NCBI RefSeq assembly: GCF_026651855.1
Contig: NZ_CP093280.1
Span: 6,036,501 to 6,100,500 of the forward strand
Length of the DNA stretch: 64,000 nucleotides
DNA from: Pseudomonas silvicola
GTDB lineage: Bacteria > Pseudomonadota > Gammaproteobacteria > Pseudomonadales > Pseudomonadaceae
Direction of reading: 5' to 3'
In this document: in pieces, positions 12,667-21,385 of the stretch
Numbering within the stretch: position 1 is the first letter of the stretch
Layout: every line of letters starts with the position of its first letter
Made by a program: the position numbers and the translations under genes
Notes under the pieces: generated by a model
What the model was told of the DNA's origin: nothing
Databases searched by the model: none
Seen by the model: the letters and a program-made list of their open reading frames with translations, nothing else

Positions 12667-12927
12667 TCAGATCCGCTCGCCCTGATGCCTGACCTCGTTC
12701 AGGGGCTGGCCCTTGAGGTCTGCACGCAACCCGGCGATCAGGTTGGAGATAGCCCGGCTGCTGTTGAGCTGCTGGGGCTTGATGCCGGTAAACGTGAAGT
12801 CCGATCCCTCGCGCGCCTGATCGAACACCTTGATGGTCAGGGACTGGTCCTGCGCTACGGTGCATTGGCAGCGCAGGGGTAAAAAGCCGGATTCGATGAT
12901 ATTGCGCAGTTCAAGGGTGGACAGCAT
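12667..12927 (-). CDS. DUF1652 family protein
   Basis: An 86-residue soluble protein starting MLSTLELRNIIESGFLPLRC, with a central LTIKVFD strand, a TGI segment and the SSRAISNLIAGLRADL helix. This layout matches the small DUF1652 family found almost only in Pseudomonas, for which no function is known to me. The start at 12927 is an ATG. Its promoter must lie in the 12928-13259 gap, which also holds the 142-bp element with inverted ends. Confidence 0.7.
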   Translation of the reverse strand: MLSTLELRNIIESGFLPLRCQCTVAQDQSLTIKVFDQAREGSDFTFTGIKPQQLNSSRAISNLIAGLRADLKGQPLNEVRHQGERI

Positions 12928-12990
12928 GGTAACGCTCCATTTCTTGTTGGTAGCATCCGTGATTGATACAGCGGTCGTTCGGACAGCCTA

Positions 12991-13132
12991 GATGGCTATT
13001 TGATTGCGCGCTGAACCACCGGTCTGGTGGTCTGGGTCCTGCCCAATAGCCCAGCAGTTTTCATGCCTATCAAGCTAGCAATCCACCTCCTTGAGAATCA
13101 ACGGCTTACCCCGGTCAAGTCAAATAGCCATC
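12991..13132. repeat. 142-bp intergenic element with 13-bp perfect terminal inverted repeats
   Basis: GATGGCTATTTGA at 12991-13003 is exactly inverted as TCAAATAGCCATC at 13120-13132. Inside are a smaller palindrome (ACCACC and GGTGGT near 13014-13031) and no open frame of note. The arrangement looks like a miniature inverted-repeat element or a large dyad operator. It sits between the divergent DUF1652 and ligD-like genes. No clear target-site duplication is visible. Confidence 0.5.
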
Positions 13133-13259
13133 ATGCAACTTGCCCGTTCTGAGGGCGGTAATCCTGCAAAATGCACCCTGCGTGGCCGCTGAAACTTTGC
13201 GCCGTTGACCACGGTCATCTGCTGTGAGGATTTCCAGCCGTCTCACCAGGAAAATCACC

Positions 13260-14882
13260 ATGGCCAAGCCGTTGAGCGAAGACCGTCGCAGCGCCGCTGC
13301 CGACTCCCCCTCAGAGCCAGCCCCCCTGCCCACCTTGCTGGCCCCCCAACGAGCCACGCGGGTCGAGCAGCCCCCGGAGGGCGAGTGGTTATTTGAAATC
13401 AAGCACGATGGCTACCGCCTGATGAGCCGGGTGAGCGAAGGCCAGGTACGCTTGTTCAACCGCGAAGGCACGGACTGGACCGCTGAGCTGCCACGTCAGG
13501 CCCAGGCCATCGCCGCGCTGAACCTCAAGGAAAGCTGGCTGGACGGCAAGCTGGTGAAAGCCGATGCCCATGGCGTGGCCGACTACACCGCCTTGCAGCA
13601 GGCCTTTGAGTCAGGTCAGTGCCAGGACCTTCAGTACTACCTGTTCGACCTGCCCTTTCACGACGGCCATGATCTGCGCGAGCAGCCTCTGGAAACCCGA
13701 CGCGCGCAACTCAAGCGTCTGCTGGGGACCCGCCGGCATAGCCTGCTGCGTTTTTCGGAAAGTTTCACCGCCGCCACCCCGGACATCCTGGAGGGCGTCT
13801 GCGCCCTCAACCATGAAGGTGTGATCGGCAAGCGTCGCGGCAGTTTTTACCAGGATGGCCAGCGCACCCTGGACTGGATCAAGCTGGACTGCCACATCGA
13901 TCAGCACCACGGCGCCCCGCTCACCGAGACCCAGGCACGTCATATGGACGAGCCGTCCCACGACTTCAGCGACGGGCACCGCGAATCGGTAGCGGGCGTC
14001 TCCTTGCACGAGCCTGAGCGCATCATCGACCGCGACAGCCAGACCAGCCGCCTGCAGTTGGCTGCGCTCTACCAGCGCCTGGGCGCCTGGCTGCTGCCCC
14101 AACTCAAGGCCCGCCCGGTCGCGCTGATGCGCGCGCCCCACGGGGTGGAAGGCGACCTGTTTCTGCAACGCCACACCGAGCACCCCAGCGTGCCCCACAT
14201 CAACCTGCTGGCACCAGCGCTGGACACCGGCCCCGGGCGCCTGATGCAGATCGACCGGCTGCCGGGCGTGATTGAAGCCGTGCAGCGTGGCGCCGTTGAA
14301 TTCCATACCTGGGGGGCCAGCAGCCAGCGCCTGGACAGCCCTGACCGGCTGGTGCTGGACCTGGACCCCGACTCAACGGTGCCGTGGCGCGCCGTACTGG
14401 AGGGCACCACCCAGGCCCTGGCACTGCTGGACGAGTTAGGGCTGCGCGGCTACCTGAAGACCAGTGGCGGCAAGGGCATGCACGTGGTCATCCCCCTGGC
14501 ACGCCATGCTGGCTGGGAAGAGGTACGGGCGTTTGCCAAGGCCATTTCCCACTACCTGATGACCCAGATGCCGGAACGCTTCACTGCCGCGCAGGGCCCC
14601 CGCTCGCGCGTCGGCAGAATCTTCGTCGACTACCTGCGCAACCAGCGCGATGGCTGCATGGCCGCCGCCTATTCCCTGCGCGCCCGCCCTGGCCTGCCGG
14701 TGTCCACGCCAGTCGCCCCGGAAGAACTGCAGGGCCTGACCAGCGCCCGGCACTGGCACGCGGGCAACATCCTCGAACGCCTGGAAGCCCTGCCGCAAGA
14801 CCCCTGGAAGGGTTACGACAACCGCCAGCGCCTTACCGCACGGATGTGGGCACAACTGGGAGCCGAGCCACCGCACGATTGA
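13260..14882 (+). CDS. LigD-like protein: degenerate ATP-ligase domain fused to an intact primase-polymerase domain
   Basis: A 540-residue relative of the bacterial end-joining protein LigD. The N-terminal part (about 25-211) is an ATP-dependent ligase nucleotidyltransferase with the adenylated lysine motif KHDG (Lys48), EGVIGKR (Glu186) and WIKLDC (206-211). The usual DGE motif reads LDGKL, with lysine at position 97 where the conserved glutamate belongs, and the OB-fold after WxKL is missing. The C-terminal part (about 243-540) is a LigD polymerase with DLDPD (Asp367, Asp369), SGGKGMHV and the third metal aspartate in IFVDYLRN (Asp457). There is no PE nuclease domain and no ku gene nearby. 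Polymerase activity looks possible and ligation unlikely. The ATG at 13260 has AGGAAAA upstream. Confidence 0.82.
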   Translation: MAKPLSEDRRSAAADSPSEPAPLPTLLAPQRATRVEQPPEGEWLFEIKHDGYRLMSRVSEGQVRLFNREGTDWTAELPRQAQAIAALNLKESWLDGKLVKADAHGVADYTALQQAFESGQCQDLQYYLFDLPFHDGHDLREQPLETRRAQLKRLLGTRRHSLLRFSESFTAATPDILEGVCALNHEGVIGKRRGSFYQDGQRTLDWIKLDCHIDQHHGAPLTETQARHMDEPSHDFSDGHRESVAGVSLHEPERIIDRDSQTSRLQLAALYQRLGAWLLPQLKARPVALMRAPHGVEGDLFLQRHTEHPSVPHINLLAPALDTGPGRLMQIDRLPGVIEAVQRGAVEFHTWGASSQRLDSPDRLVLDLDPDSTVPWRAVLEGTTQALALLDELGLRGYLKTSGGKGMHVVIPLARHAGWEEVRAFAKAISHYLMTQMPERFTAAQGPRSRVGRIFVDYLRNQRDGCMAAAYSLRARPGLPVSTPVAPEELQGLTSARHWHAGNILERLEALPQDPWKGYDNRQRLTARMWAQLGAEPPHD

Positions 14883-14899
14883 GGCGATCGTTGTAGTGA

Positions 14900-15045
14900 C
14901 TGAAAAGGTGTTTCGCTAATTGTTAGCTGGCTTATTATTAGCGCGAAGGCTATTGTAGGTGGGCCTGACCAGGATGGTCTTGCGTTTGCCCTTTGAATGG
15001 TCACTGCCCGGAGAACCCCAACCCCGAGGGCAGTGGCCTTTTTTT
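14900..15045 (+). ncRNA. candidate small RNA with its own terminator
   Basis: The gap after the ligD-like gene (14883-15207) carries no convincing frame but holds two structures. CGCTAAT and ATTAGCG pair at 14914-14943. GGTCACTGCCC (14999-15009) pairs with GGGCAGTGGCC (15028-15038) and is followed by seven T. The terminator lies 115 bases past the ligD-like stop, which is far for that gene and leaves room for a separate transcript of about 100-140 bases. I recognise no known Pseudomonas sRNA, and the 5' end is a guess. Confidence 0.35.
14999..15045 (+). terminator. Rho-independent terminator downstream of the ligD-like gene
   Basis: An 11-bp stem with one G-T wobble, a loop of about 18 bases (GGAGAACCCC onward) and a run of seven T. 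It can end transcription from the ligD-like gene or from the candidate small RNA. Confidence 0.8.
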
Positions 15046-15207
15046 ATCGGATGGTGGGTTGGGCTGCCCTTTGGACCAGCATCTGGCGCTGCCTCATCCA
15101 ACCACCGCAAACCGACGCGCTGGAAACGCTACTGTCAAAGTTGACAGTTGTCGAAACTGTTACACAAGTCCTAGATACCGACCACACGCTTCAAGCGGGT
15201 GGCCCGT

Positions 15208-17898
15208 ATGTCGTACAAACGCATGTTGATCGGCAGCCTTCTCCCCCTCGTGTTCCAGCCAACCCAGGCTGCCTGCCTGTTCGCCCCCTCTGACGGCGAC
15301 GACGTCTATGTCTGCGACAGCGGCACCGGTACGACGCTCACCGACACCCAAGGCAGCAACACCTTGATCCTGCCCACCGCCGGCACTGGGCAGTTGGCCG
15401 GCAACGTGAGGTTCGGCGGGGGCGCCGACGATATCCAGGTGTACAGCGGAACCATCAGCGGCAACGTCGAGCAAGGCGCCGGCATCGATCGCTTTTTCAT
15501 GAGTGGCGGCAGCATCGGCTCGCTGAACCAGGGGGATGGACGCGACCAGTTCGTCATGACCGGTGGCACCATCGTGGGAGCCTTCGAAGATGGCGATGTG
15601 GCCGAGTTCAGCGGCGGCACCATCGGCCGCGTCGACATGAAGCTGGACAACAATATCTTTGTGATGAGCGGCGGCACCATTCTGGGCAATCTGGTCACGG
15701 GCCTGGGCCGTGACACCATCGTGCTGTCGGGTGGACGCATCGGCGGCAACATCAGCATGAGCGCCGGTACCGATTCGCTGACCATCACCGGTGGCGAAGT
15801 CGGTGGCCAGGTGCTGATGAGCACCGGTGACGACCGCTTCACCTGGGACGGCGGCGGTACGATCAAAGGGGTGGTTTCCCTCGGCGATGGCAATGACACC
15901 GCACGCCTGGCCAACCTCGACGAAAGCATCCTGGGCCCTACACCGCTGCTGGTGGGCAACCTGGGCGATGACACGCTCATTTTCGACCACAGCACCCTCA
16001 CCCGAGCCAACCGCTACCAGCTCTGGGAAAACGTCAACCTGACCAACGCCAGCACCCTGGACCTGGCGGACACCCTTACCCTCGGCGACCCGGGCAGCCT
16101 GACCGGCAACCTGAACATCGATGCCAGTAGCACCCTCGGCGCGACCACCGGGGTCGTCACTGCCGCAGTGGCCGGGCAGAACGTCACCGTGACCAACGCT
16201 GGCCTGGTGGACCTGAGCCGCGGCGGCACCCCGACACTCAACCGCCTGACGGTAGTGGGCAATTATGTGGGCGACAACGGCAACCTTCACGTGCAGAGCC
16301 TGCTGGCGGGCGACGACGCCGCATCCGACCAGTTGGTAGTGGCGCAAGGCATCCTGAGCGGCACCACGGCGCTCACCGTGACCAACACCGGTGGCCTGGG
16401 CGCGCTGACCACCACCAACGGCATCCAGGTGGTCCAGGCCACCCAGGGCGCCACCAGTTCGGACGCCGCGTTCAGCCTGGCCAACAATCTGTCGGCAGGC
16501 GCGTATCAATACTACCTGTTCAAGGGCGGCGTCACGGCGGGCACCGAGAACAGCTGGTTTCTGCGCTCCAGTGTGGTGGCACCGGCCGCGCCACCCGCCT
16601 CTGCCCCTGCCGCGCCGGTGCCCCCGGAAACGCCTGTCACGCCGACCACACCGGCGACACCCACCGCACCCGTCACACCGACCACTCCAACAACCCCGGC
16701 CACTCCGGTGACGCCTACCGCTCCCACCACCCCGGCCTCCCCGGCGACGCCCGTTACGCCCGCGACACCCGTCACCCCAACCGCCCCAACAACACCGGGC
16801 ACTCCCGTGACACCTGCCGCTCCCGCCACGCCAACCAACCCAGTGACACCCGCTCAACCGGCTCCGACCGCCGCCTCCACGGCCCCCGTCGCCGCCGTGG
16901 GCACCCCCGTGCTACCGGTGGCCGCCCCCGGCGAAGCTATCCCGCTTTACCGCGTCGAGGTGCCCGTCTACGCAGCTGTGCCACCCGCCGCCGCATTGCT
17001 CGCGCAAGCCGTGCTGGGCACCTTTCACGAGCGCCAGGGTGACCAGAACCTGCTGGGAGAACAGGGCGCCCTGCCCGCCGGCTGGGCCCGGGCCTTCGGC
17101 AGCCAGGTTCGCCAGGGCTGGAGCGGCGCCGCTGCCCCGACGCTGGACGGTTCGTTCAGCGGTTATCAGGTAGGCCATGACCTTTACGCCAGTGGCGAAC
17201 GCGACGGCTATCGCCAGCACATGGGTGTGTTTGTCAGTCACGCCCACCTGTCCGGCGACGTCAAAGGGTTTGCCCTGGGTTTTCAGGGCGAAGACGCCGG
17301 CAACCTGAGCCTGGACGCCGACAGCCTCGGCGCCTATTGGACCTTGCTAACCCCAGGCCAGGGCTACGTGGACGCGGTGTTGATGGGGACTCGCTTCGAT
17401 GGCCAGAGCCGCTCCGTGCGCGGCTGGAACCTGGACCTGCATGGCCGCGGCGCCAGCGCCTCGGTGGAAGCCGGTTACCCGATACCGCTATCGAGCCACT
17501 GGGCCCTGGAACCCCAGGCGCAGGTGCTGGTACAGAAAATTCAATTCGACAGCGCCGACGATCCGGTCTCGCGCATCAGCTTCGATGCCGCCCCCTACTG
17601 GCGCGGCCGCGTGGGTGCACGGCTGGCCGGCGATTACCAGGTGGGCGGCGTGCCGGTGCAACCCTGGCTGCGGGCCAACCTGTGGCACACCTTCGGCGGC
17701 GAGGATACCCTGGCGTTCGACCACGCCGACCGCCTGTCCAGCGAGCACCGGGCAACCACCGCTGACGTCGGCGCTGGGGTGAGCGCTCGGCTCAGCCAGG
17801 AAGTCAGCGTGTACCTGAGCCTCAGCTATAGCCAGCAGCTGGACAGCCAGCAACAACAGGCACTGGCGGGTACGGTAGGCCTGCGCTTGAGCTGGTAG
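15208..17898 (+). CDS. autotransporter with a short-repeat beta-helix passenger and a Thr-Pro-rich linker
   Basis: An 896-residue type Va secreted protein. A signal peptide (to about residue 22, PTQAA) precedes the passenger. Residues about 60-260 hold seven or so repeats of roughly 22 residues built on SGGTIGGN or TGGTI plus a GDGRD-like turn, as expected of a right-handed beta helix. About 455-575 is a low-complexity linker of alternating TP, AP and VTP units. The last 280 residues are the outer-membrane beta barrel ([13 protein letters not shown] onward), ending in the aromatic LRLSW needed for barrel insertion. No protease or lipase active site was seen. ATG 15208 is preferred to the upstream GTG, although the ribosome site is weak. 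The last 346 coding bases are repeated downstream. Confidence 0.85.
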   Translation: MSYKRMLIGSLLPLVFQPTQAACLFAPSDGDDVYVCDSGTGTTLTDTQGSNTLILPTAGTGQLAGNVRFGGGADDIQVYSGTISGNVEQGAGIDRFFMSGGSIGSLNQGDGRDQFVMTGGTIVGAFEDGDVAEFSGGTIGRVDMKLDNNIFVMSGGTILGNLVTGLGRDTIVLSGGRIGGNISMSAGTDSLTITGGEVGGQVLMSTGDDRFTWDGGGTIKGVVSLGDGNDTARLANLDESILGPTPLLVGNLGDDTLIFDHSTLTRANRYQLWENVNLTNASTLDLADTLTLGDPGSLTGNLNIDASSTLGATTGVVTAAVAGQNVTVTNAGLVDLSRGGTPTLNRLTVVGNYVGDNGNLHVQSLLAGDDAASDQLVVAQGILSGTTALTVTNTGGLGALTTTNGIQVVQATQGATSSDAAFSLANNLSAGAYQYYLFKGGVTAGTENSWFLRSSVVAPAAPPASAPAAPVPPETPVTPTTPATPTAPVTPTTPTTPATPVTPTAPTTPASPATPVTPATPVTPTAPTTPGTPVTPAAPATPTNPVTPAQPAPTAASTAPVAAVGTPVLPVAAPGEAIPLYRVEVPVYAAVPPAAALLAQAVLGTFHERQGDQNLLGEQGALPAGWARAFGSQVRQGWSGAAAPTLDGSFSGYQVGHDLYASGERDGYRQHMGVFVSHAHLSGDVKGFALGFQGEDAGNLSLDADSLGAYWTLLTPGQGYVDAVLMGTRFDGQSRSVRGWNLDLHGRGASASVEAGYPIPLSSHWALEPQAQVLVQKIQFDSADDPVSRISFDAAPYWRGRVGARLAGDYQVGGVPVQPWLRANLWHTFGGEDTLAFDHADRLSSEHRATTADVGAGVSARLSQEVSVYLSLSYSQQLDSQQQQALAGTVGLRLSW

Positions 17899-17904
17899 CA
17901 CGCC

Positions 17905-18115
17905 TCAGCGGCGCGCGGCCAACAGGCCCACCCCGGCGCAACTCAACAGCACCGCGCTGGTGCGGTTGAACAGCCGGCGCGGCCGAGGCTGGCTGAACCA
18001 GCGCTGCAGGTGACTGCCGAGCCAGGCGTAGATGGCAATGGCCAGCCATTCCAGCAGCAGGAACATCAGGCCCAGCCAGAAGAACTGCTCGGCCACCGGG
18101 GTCGGGGCGTCGACG
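17905..18115 (-). pseudogene. 3' fragment of the LysE-family exporter gene (duplicated copy)
   Basis: This is the duplicated C-terminal end (about 70 codons, from APTPVAEQFFW to LLAARR) of the exporter whose full gene is at 18468-19091. It has no 5' part because the duplication breakpoint at 18115 cuts it, so it is a remnant rather than a gene. An in-frame ATG at 18096 could start a 63-residue peptide, but no ribosome site supports it. Confidence 0.9.
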
Positions 18116-18461
18116 CGCCGACGATCCGGTCTCGCGCATCAGCTTCGATGCCGCCCCCTACTGGCGCGGCCGCGTGGGTGCACGGCTGGCCGGCGATTAC
18201 CAGGTGGGCGGCGTGCCGGTGCAACCCTGGCTGCGGGCCAACCTGTGGCACACCTTCGGCGGCGAGGATACCCTGGCGTTCGACCACGCCGACCGCCTGT
18301 CCAGCGAGCACCGGGCAACCACCGCTGACGTCGGCGCTGGGGTGAGCGCTCGGCTCAGCCAGGAAGTCAGCGTGTACCTGAGCCTCAGCTATAGCCAGCA
18401 GCTGGACAGCCAGCAACAACAGGCACTGGCGGGTACGGTAGGCCTGCGCTTGAGCTGGTAG
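18116..18461 (+). pseudogene. 3' fragment of the autotransporter gene (duplicated copy)
   Basis: The last 115 or so codons of the autotransporter barrel, from DDPVSRISF to LRLSW, repeated after the breakpoint. It lacks the signal peptide, passenger and most of the barrel and cannot make a working product. The frame stays open upstream only by chance, across the inverted LysE fragment. Confidence 0.9.
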
Positions 18462-18467
18462 CACGCC

Positions 18468-19091
18468 TCAGCGGCGCGCGGCCAACAGGCCCACCCCGGC
18501 GCAACTCAACAGCACCGCGCTGGTGCGGTTGAACAGCCGGCGCGGCCGAGGCTGGCTGAACCAGCGCTGCAGGTGGCTGCCGAGCCAGGCGTAGATGGCA
18601 ATGGCCAGCCATTCCAGCAGCAGGAACATCAGGCCCAGCCAGAAGAACTGCTCGGCCACCGGGGTCGGGGCGTCGACGTTGACGAACTGGGGGAGAAAGG
18701 CTGTGAAGATCAGGATCGCTTTCGGGTTGCCCGCCGCGGCGCAGAACTCCTGCACGGCTAGCCTCAACAGACCGCGGCCACCTGGGCCACCCGGCGCCTC
18801 ACCGCTCACCGGCGCGCGCCATAGCTGCACCGCCAGGTAGAGCAGGTACAGCGCCCCCGCGACTTTCACCACCAGGAACGCCGCCTCGCTGGCGTGCAGC
18901 ACCACGGCCAGGCCCATCGCCGCCAGCGCGATCATGCCGGCGAAGGCCAGCAGGCGACCGAGCCCCGCCAGGCAGGACGTGGCGAAACCATGACGGCTGG
19001 CGTTGTTCAACGACAGCAAATTGTTAGGCCCTGGGGCCATGTTCAGGGCGAAACAGGCGGGCACGAACAGCAAGAGGGTCGCAAAGCTCAC
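18468..19091 (-). CDS. LysE/RhtB-family amino-acid exporter
   Basis: A 207-residue inner-membrane protein with about six helices, of the LysE/RhtB efflux family that exports amino acids such as lysine, threonine or homoserine lactone. Family marks are the N-terminal NMAPGPNNLLSLNNASRHG, the GALYLLYLAVQLWR helix and the NPKAILIFTAFLPQFV motif. The start is a GTG at 19091 with GGAG nine bases upstream, giving the standard N-terminus MSFATLLLF. The gene is complete; only its last third is also present as a duplicated fragment. The substrate cannot be predicted. Confidence 0.88.
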   Translation of the reverse strand: MSFATLLLFVPACFALNMAPGPNNLLSLNNASRHGFATSCLAGLGRLLAFAGMIALAAMGLAVVLHASEAAFLVVKVAGALYLLYLAVQLWRAPVSGEAPGGPGGRGLLRLAVQEFCAAAGNPKAILIFTAFLPQFVNVDAPTPVAEQFFWLGLMFLLLEWLAIAIYAWLGSHLQRWFSQPRPRRLFNRTSAVLLSCAGVGLLAARR

Positions 19092-19147
19092 GGCGCGAGG
19101 CTCCAGGCAAGGTGGCCTGGCAGATTAGCATCGTGGTGCAGCGCGGC

Positions 19148-19324
19148 TCAACGAGGGTCGTCGGGGCTCATGTCATCATCGCCAGTCTCGGTGCGGACCT
19201 TGTCGGGGTCCAGTTCCGGGTCTTCGTCCAGGGGGAGCGGGTCCAATGCCTCATCGCCGGGTCGTGGCGCCACAGGGTCGGGGGCCAGGGGGTTGCTGGA
19301 GCGGTCAAGCGGGTCGGAAGCCAT
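19148..19324 (-). CDS. small acidic, proline-rich protein
   Basis: A 58-residue protein, MASDPLDRSSNPLAP onward, with 17 Asp/Glu residues and 11 prolines and no hydrophobic segment. AGAGGTG precedes the ATG at 19324 at a proper distance. The repeated DPL and DPEL units suggest an unstructured chain. Short acidic proteins like this are often annotated as hypothetical in Pseudomonas. I know no function. It stands alone between the exporter and a plus-strand hypothetical gene. Confidence 0.55.
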   Translation of the reverse strand: MASDPLDRSSNPLAPDPVAPRPGDEALDPLPLDEDPELDPDKVRTETGDDDMSPDDPR

Positions 19325-19495
19325 GGTGCACCTCTGATGGTGGGGGTTGTCCAGTTTGGAGTGCGATGCCGCGCGGGAGTTGCGCGCCATAGCCCCCCGG
19401 ACAAAACCCATTTGAATCCCTGCCCGCCACGCCTGTCCCACCTTATACGGATGTCGCGCAACCCTGCGCGCCCGCAGCCAAGGCTCGAGGTATTC

Positions 19496-19744
19496 ATGAG
19501 CAACAAACCTTTGGAAAAGGAAGTACTGACCCGTCTGCTGCACGCCCACCCACAGGGGCTAGGCAAGGAAGTGCTGGACAATTTCACCGGCGAGAAAGCC
19601 GTGGCCGGCATGCTCAAGCATCTGCAGGACGAAGGTTACATTCACCACGGCACCGTCAGCATCGATGATCACCTGCCGTCGGTGACGTACCCGGTCAAGC
19701 TGACGGCCAAAGGAGTCGAGGCCGCCAAGGCGCTGGATCACTGA
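19496..19744 (+). CDS. small hypothetical protein, possibly winged-helix
   Basis: An 82-residue soluble protein beginning MSNKPLEKEVLTRLLHAHP. Three short helices (KEVLTRLL, KEVLDNF, AVAGMLKHLQDEGYI) followed by a hairpin (GTVSIDD, SVTYPVKLTAKG) resemble a winged-helix DNA-binding layout, with LTAKGVEAAKAL as the closing helix seen in several MarR or PadR-like proteins. That is a guess from pattern only. ATG 19496 is chosen because the upstream part of the frame is low quality. The gene converges on a small membrane-protein gene with three bases between the stops. Confidence 0.6.
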   Translation: MSNKPLEKEVLTRLLHAHPQGLGKEVLDNFTGEKAVAGMLKHLQDEGYIHHGTVSIDDHLPSVTYPVKLTAKGVEAAKALDH

Positions 19745-19747
19745 CCC

Positions 19748-19936
19748 TCAACTGCAAAAATGCAGCGCCAGCAGCACCAGGGTGATGGCCAGCAGCACTT
19801 CGCCGCAGATCGCCACGCCCTCGCCTGCTGGCCCGAGCCCCAGCGCTCGTCGTTGCTGTTGCCGGGCCGCCCCCGCGGCCCACACCCCCCCACCGGCCAG
19901 GCCAGAGGCCAACGCCACCATCAATAGCCATGCCAT
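19748..19936 (-). CDS. small two-helix membrane protein
   Basis: A 62-residue protein with hydrophobic segments at about 1-22 (MAWLLMVALASGLAGG) and 45-61 (EVLLAITLVLLALHF) and a short basic loop QQQRRALG between them. A GGGGTGA stretch lies just before the ATG. No family is recognised. Coding is supported by the two well-formed helices and the ribosome site only. Confidence 0.5.
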   Translation of the reverse strand: MAWLLMVALASGLAGGGVWAAGAARQQQRRALGLGPAGEGVAICGEVLLAITLVLLALHFCS

Positions 19937-20055
19937 TCACCCCGCCCCCGCCAGGTCGCAAAAAAACTTAGGGGCAGTGGCACGCCATTCGTTCCCCACC
20001 TTGAACAGCTTTTCGATTGAAACCCCGCTTGAACCAGGCCTGGGGGGTTGCACCG

Positions 20056-21123
20056 TCACCGTGGCTCGTGGATGGGGCAGCCGGAATGTTCGGCGCGAAA
20101 GCCCGCGGAGTGTTCGTAGGCCGGTTTGCGCACCCGCATGATGCCGCCCAGCGGCCGGTGCGCAGCCAGGCCATGCCAGGGGCTGAACGCCATGGCCGTG
20201 TCGATGGCCTGAATACGCTCGGGGGTCCAGGACGCCTGGCGGGGTACGTGAATGCGTGCCACGGTCACATAGGGGCTATCGTCCTCCGACCACTCCTTGG
20301 ACGCGTCCTCGATGGGCATTTTTTCCAGGCTCGTCGCCAGTTGCACGCGCACTTCCCACAGGCCTTCATGCTCGGTGAAATACGCCTGCACCGCTTCGCG
20401 CAGGCCATCCGGTTTGTCATCCAGGTCCACCGGCTGGTCGGTTAGCGCGCGCAATGCCTCGGCCACCGGCACGACGCTGATTTTGCCGTAGTACGGCCCG
20501 TACAGGACCGGCACCACGGTCGTAAAGGTCTCACCCAGAGGGTGGGTCTTGGGGTGGCCGCCCAGGCTTTTCAGGGTGCCGCTCTCCCCACCCAGGGCCT
20601 CCACCGTGGTCTCGATGCCTCGCAAAGCCGCCGACAGGGCGCGTTTGAGGCCGGGCATCTTGTCGGTGGTCTTGGCCAGCAGTTTGAGGGTCTTGAGAAA
20701 GTCCTTGGGTGTGGCCGCGGTGAACGCCGTAGCGTTCTGCATGACGAAGTCCTGCGTGGTGTCCCCTTCGCTGCCCGGCAGACGGGGCCCTTCGACGCCG
20801 ACAATCTTGACCGCCAACCCGCGCGGCGTGGACACACGATCGTCAAGGATATCCCCGGGGTTGGTCGACAGGCGCATGTACACCTTGTACTCGCCCGGCC
20901 GGGCGAACGCCCCCTGGGCCAACTCCGACGGCAGGTTATCCAGTACCTGCAGCGAGCCCTCCAGCAGGCCGTGGGCCTTGGCATGCACACTGCGCACCGG
21001 GTGGCCGTAATCGGCCTGGGTGGTTTCCAGAATACTGTGCATGGCCTCGACCAGCTCGACACTGGTGTGCGCCTCGTCTTCGGGTATCTGTTCAAAATCG
21101 GCTTGAAACACAATAGCGCTCAT
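20056..21123 (-). CDS. catalase-family heme protein
   Basis: A 355-residue member of the compact catalase-like family (related to SrpA-type proteins) rather than a full-length catalase of about 480 residues or more. Seen directly: AKAHGLLEG, where the distal histidine of catalases is expected, RLSTNPGD, STPRGLAVKIVGVEG and TQDFVMQNATAF, all typical of the catalase core. No signal peptide is present. Such proteins bind heme and can show peroxidase-like activity, but the reaction here is not known. It diverges from the Rieske/FAD gene at 21386, and the 262-base gap between them holds both promoters. With the PfpI gene this looks like an oxidative-stress neighbourhood. Confidence 0.82.
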   Translation of the reverse strand: MSAIVFQADFEQIPEDEAHTSVELVEAMHSILETTQADYGHPVRSVHAKAHGLLEGSLQVLDNLPSELAQGAFARPGEYKVYMRLSTNPGDILDDRVSTPRGLAVKIVGVEGPRLPGSEGDTTQDFVMQNATAFTAATPKDFLKTLKLLAKTTDKMPGLKRALSAALRGIETTVEALGGESGTLKSLGGHPKTHPLGETFTTVVPVLYGPYYGKISVVPVAEALRALTDQPVDLDDKPDGLREAVQAYFTEHEGLWEVRVQLATSLEKMPIEDASKEWSEDDSPYVTVARIHVPRQASWTPERIQAIDTAMAFSPWHGLAAHRPLGGIMRVRKPAYEHSAGFRAEHSGCPIHEPR

Positions 21124-21385
21124 GGTGGCACCTCGGTCAGGTCATCACGTTCCAGCACGGTCTGGAGCGGCAAGCGGCGATGCGATCAGGCACGTATTTC
21201 ACCTGGTCACCCAATATCAGTCAGGCGCCAGAGGCTGGACGTTCAGGGTATGGCTCGTGCGCGCTGACGAGCGGCACTGGCCCTCGAACGGATGGACGAA
21301 AACGCCTCCGCCCGTCGGGTCGATGCAGCCGCGAGGTCTCTGGTCCGGTCCACACGTGCAGAACCGAGAGCCTGAGGAAAGCCCC

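Larger units (their letters stand above)
17553..18678. repeat. 563-bp tandem duplication across the autotransporter / LysE-exporter junction
   Basis: Bases 17553-18115 recur as 18116-18678. I saw one difference, in the LysE-type coding part (TGACTGCC near 18011 against TGGCTGCC near 18574), and it is synonymous. The period is not a multiple of three. Because each unit holds the 3' ends of two convergent genes, both intact genes survive at the outside and two broken 3' fragments lie in the middle. Confidence 0.93.

Noticed and set aside
15160-16857. Long minus-strand frame rich in Gly, Arg and Cys opposite the autotransporter
   Set aside because: It mirrors the Thr-Pro repeat region, which explains the odd composition. 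No ribosome site or family.
16600-16870. Repetitive DNA in the autotransporter that might be taken for a CRISPR or VNTR array
   Set aside because: Units are irregular ACN-CCN codons coding for Thr-Pro; no fixed repeat/spacer pattern.
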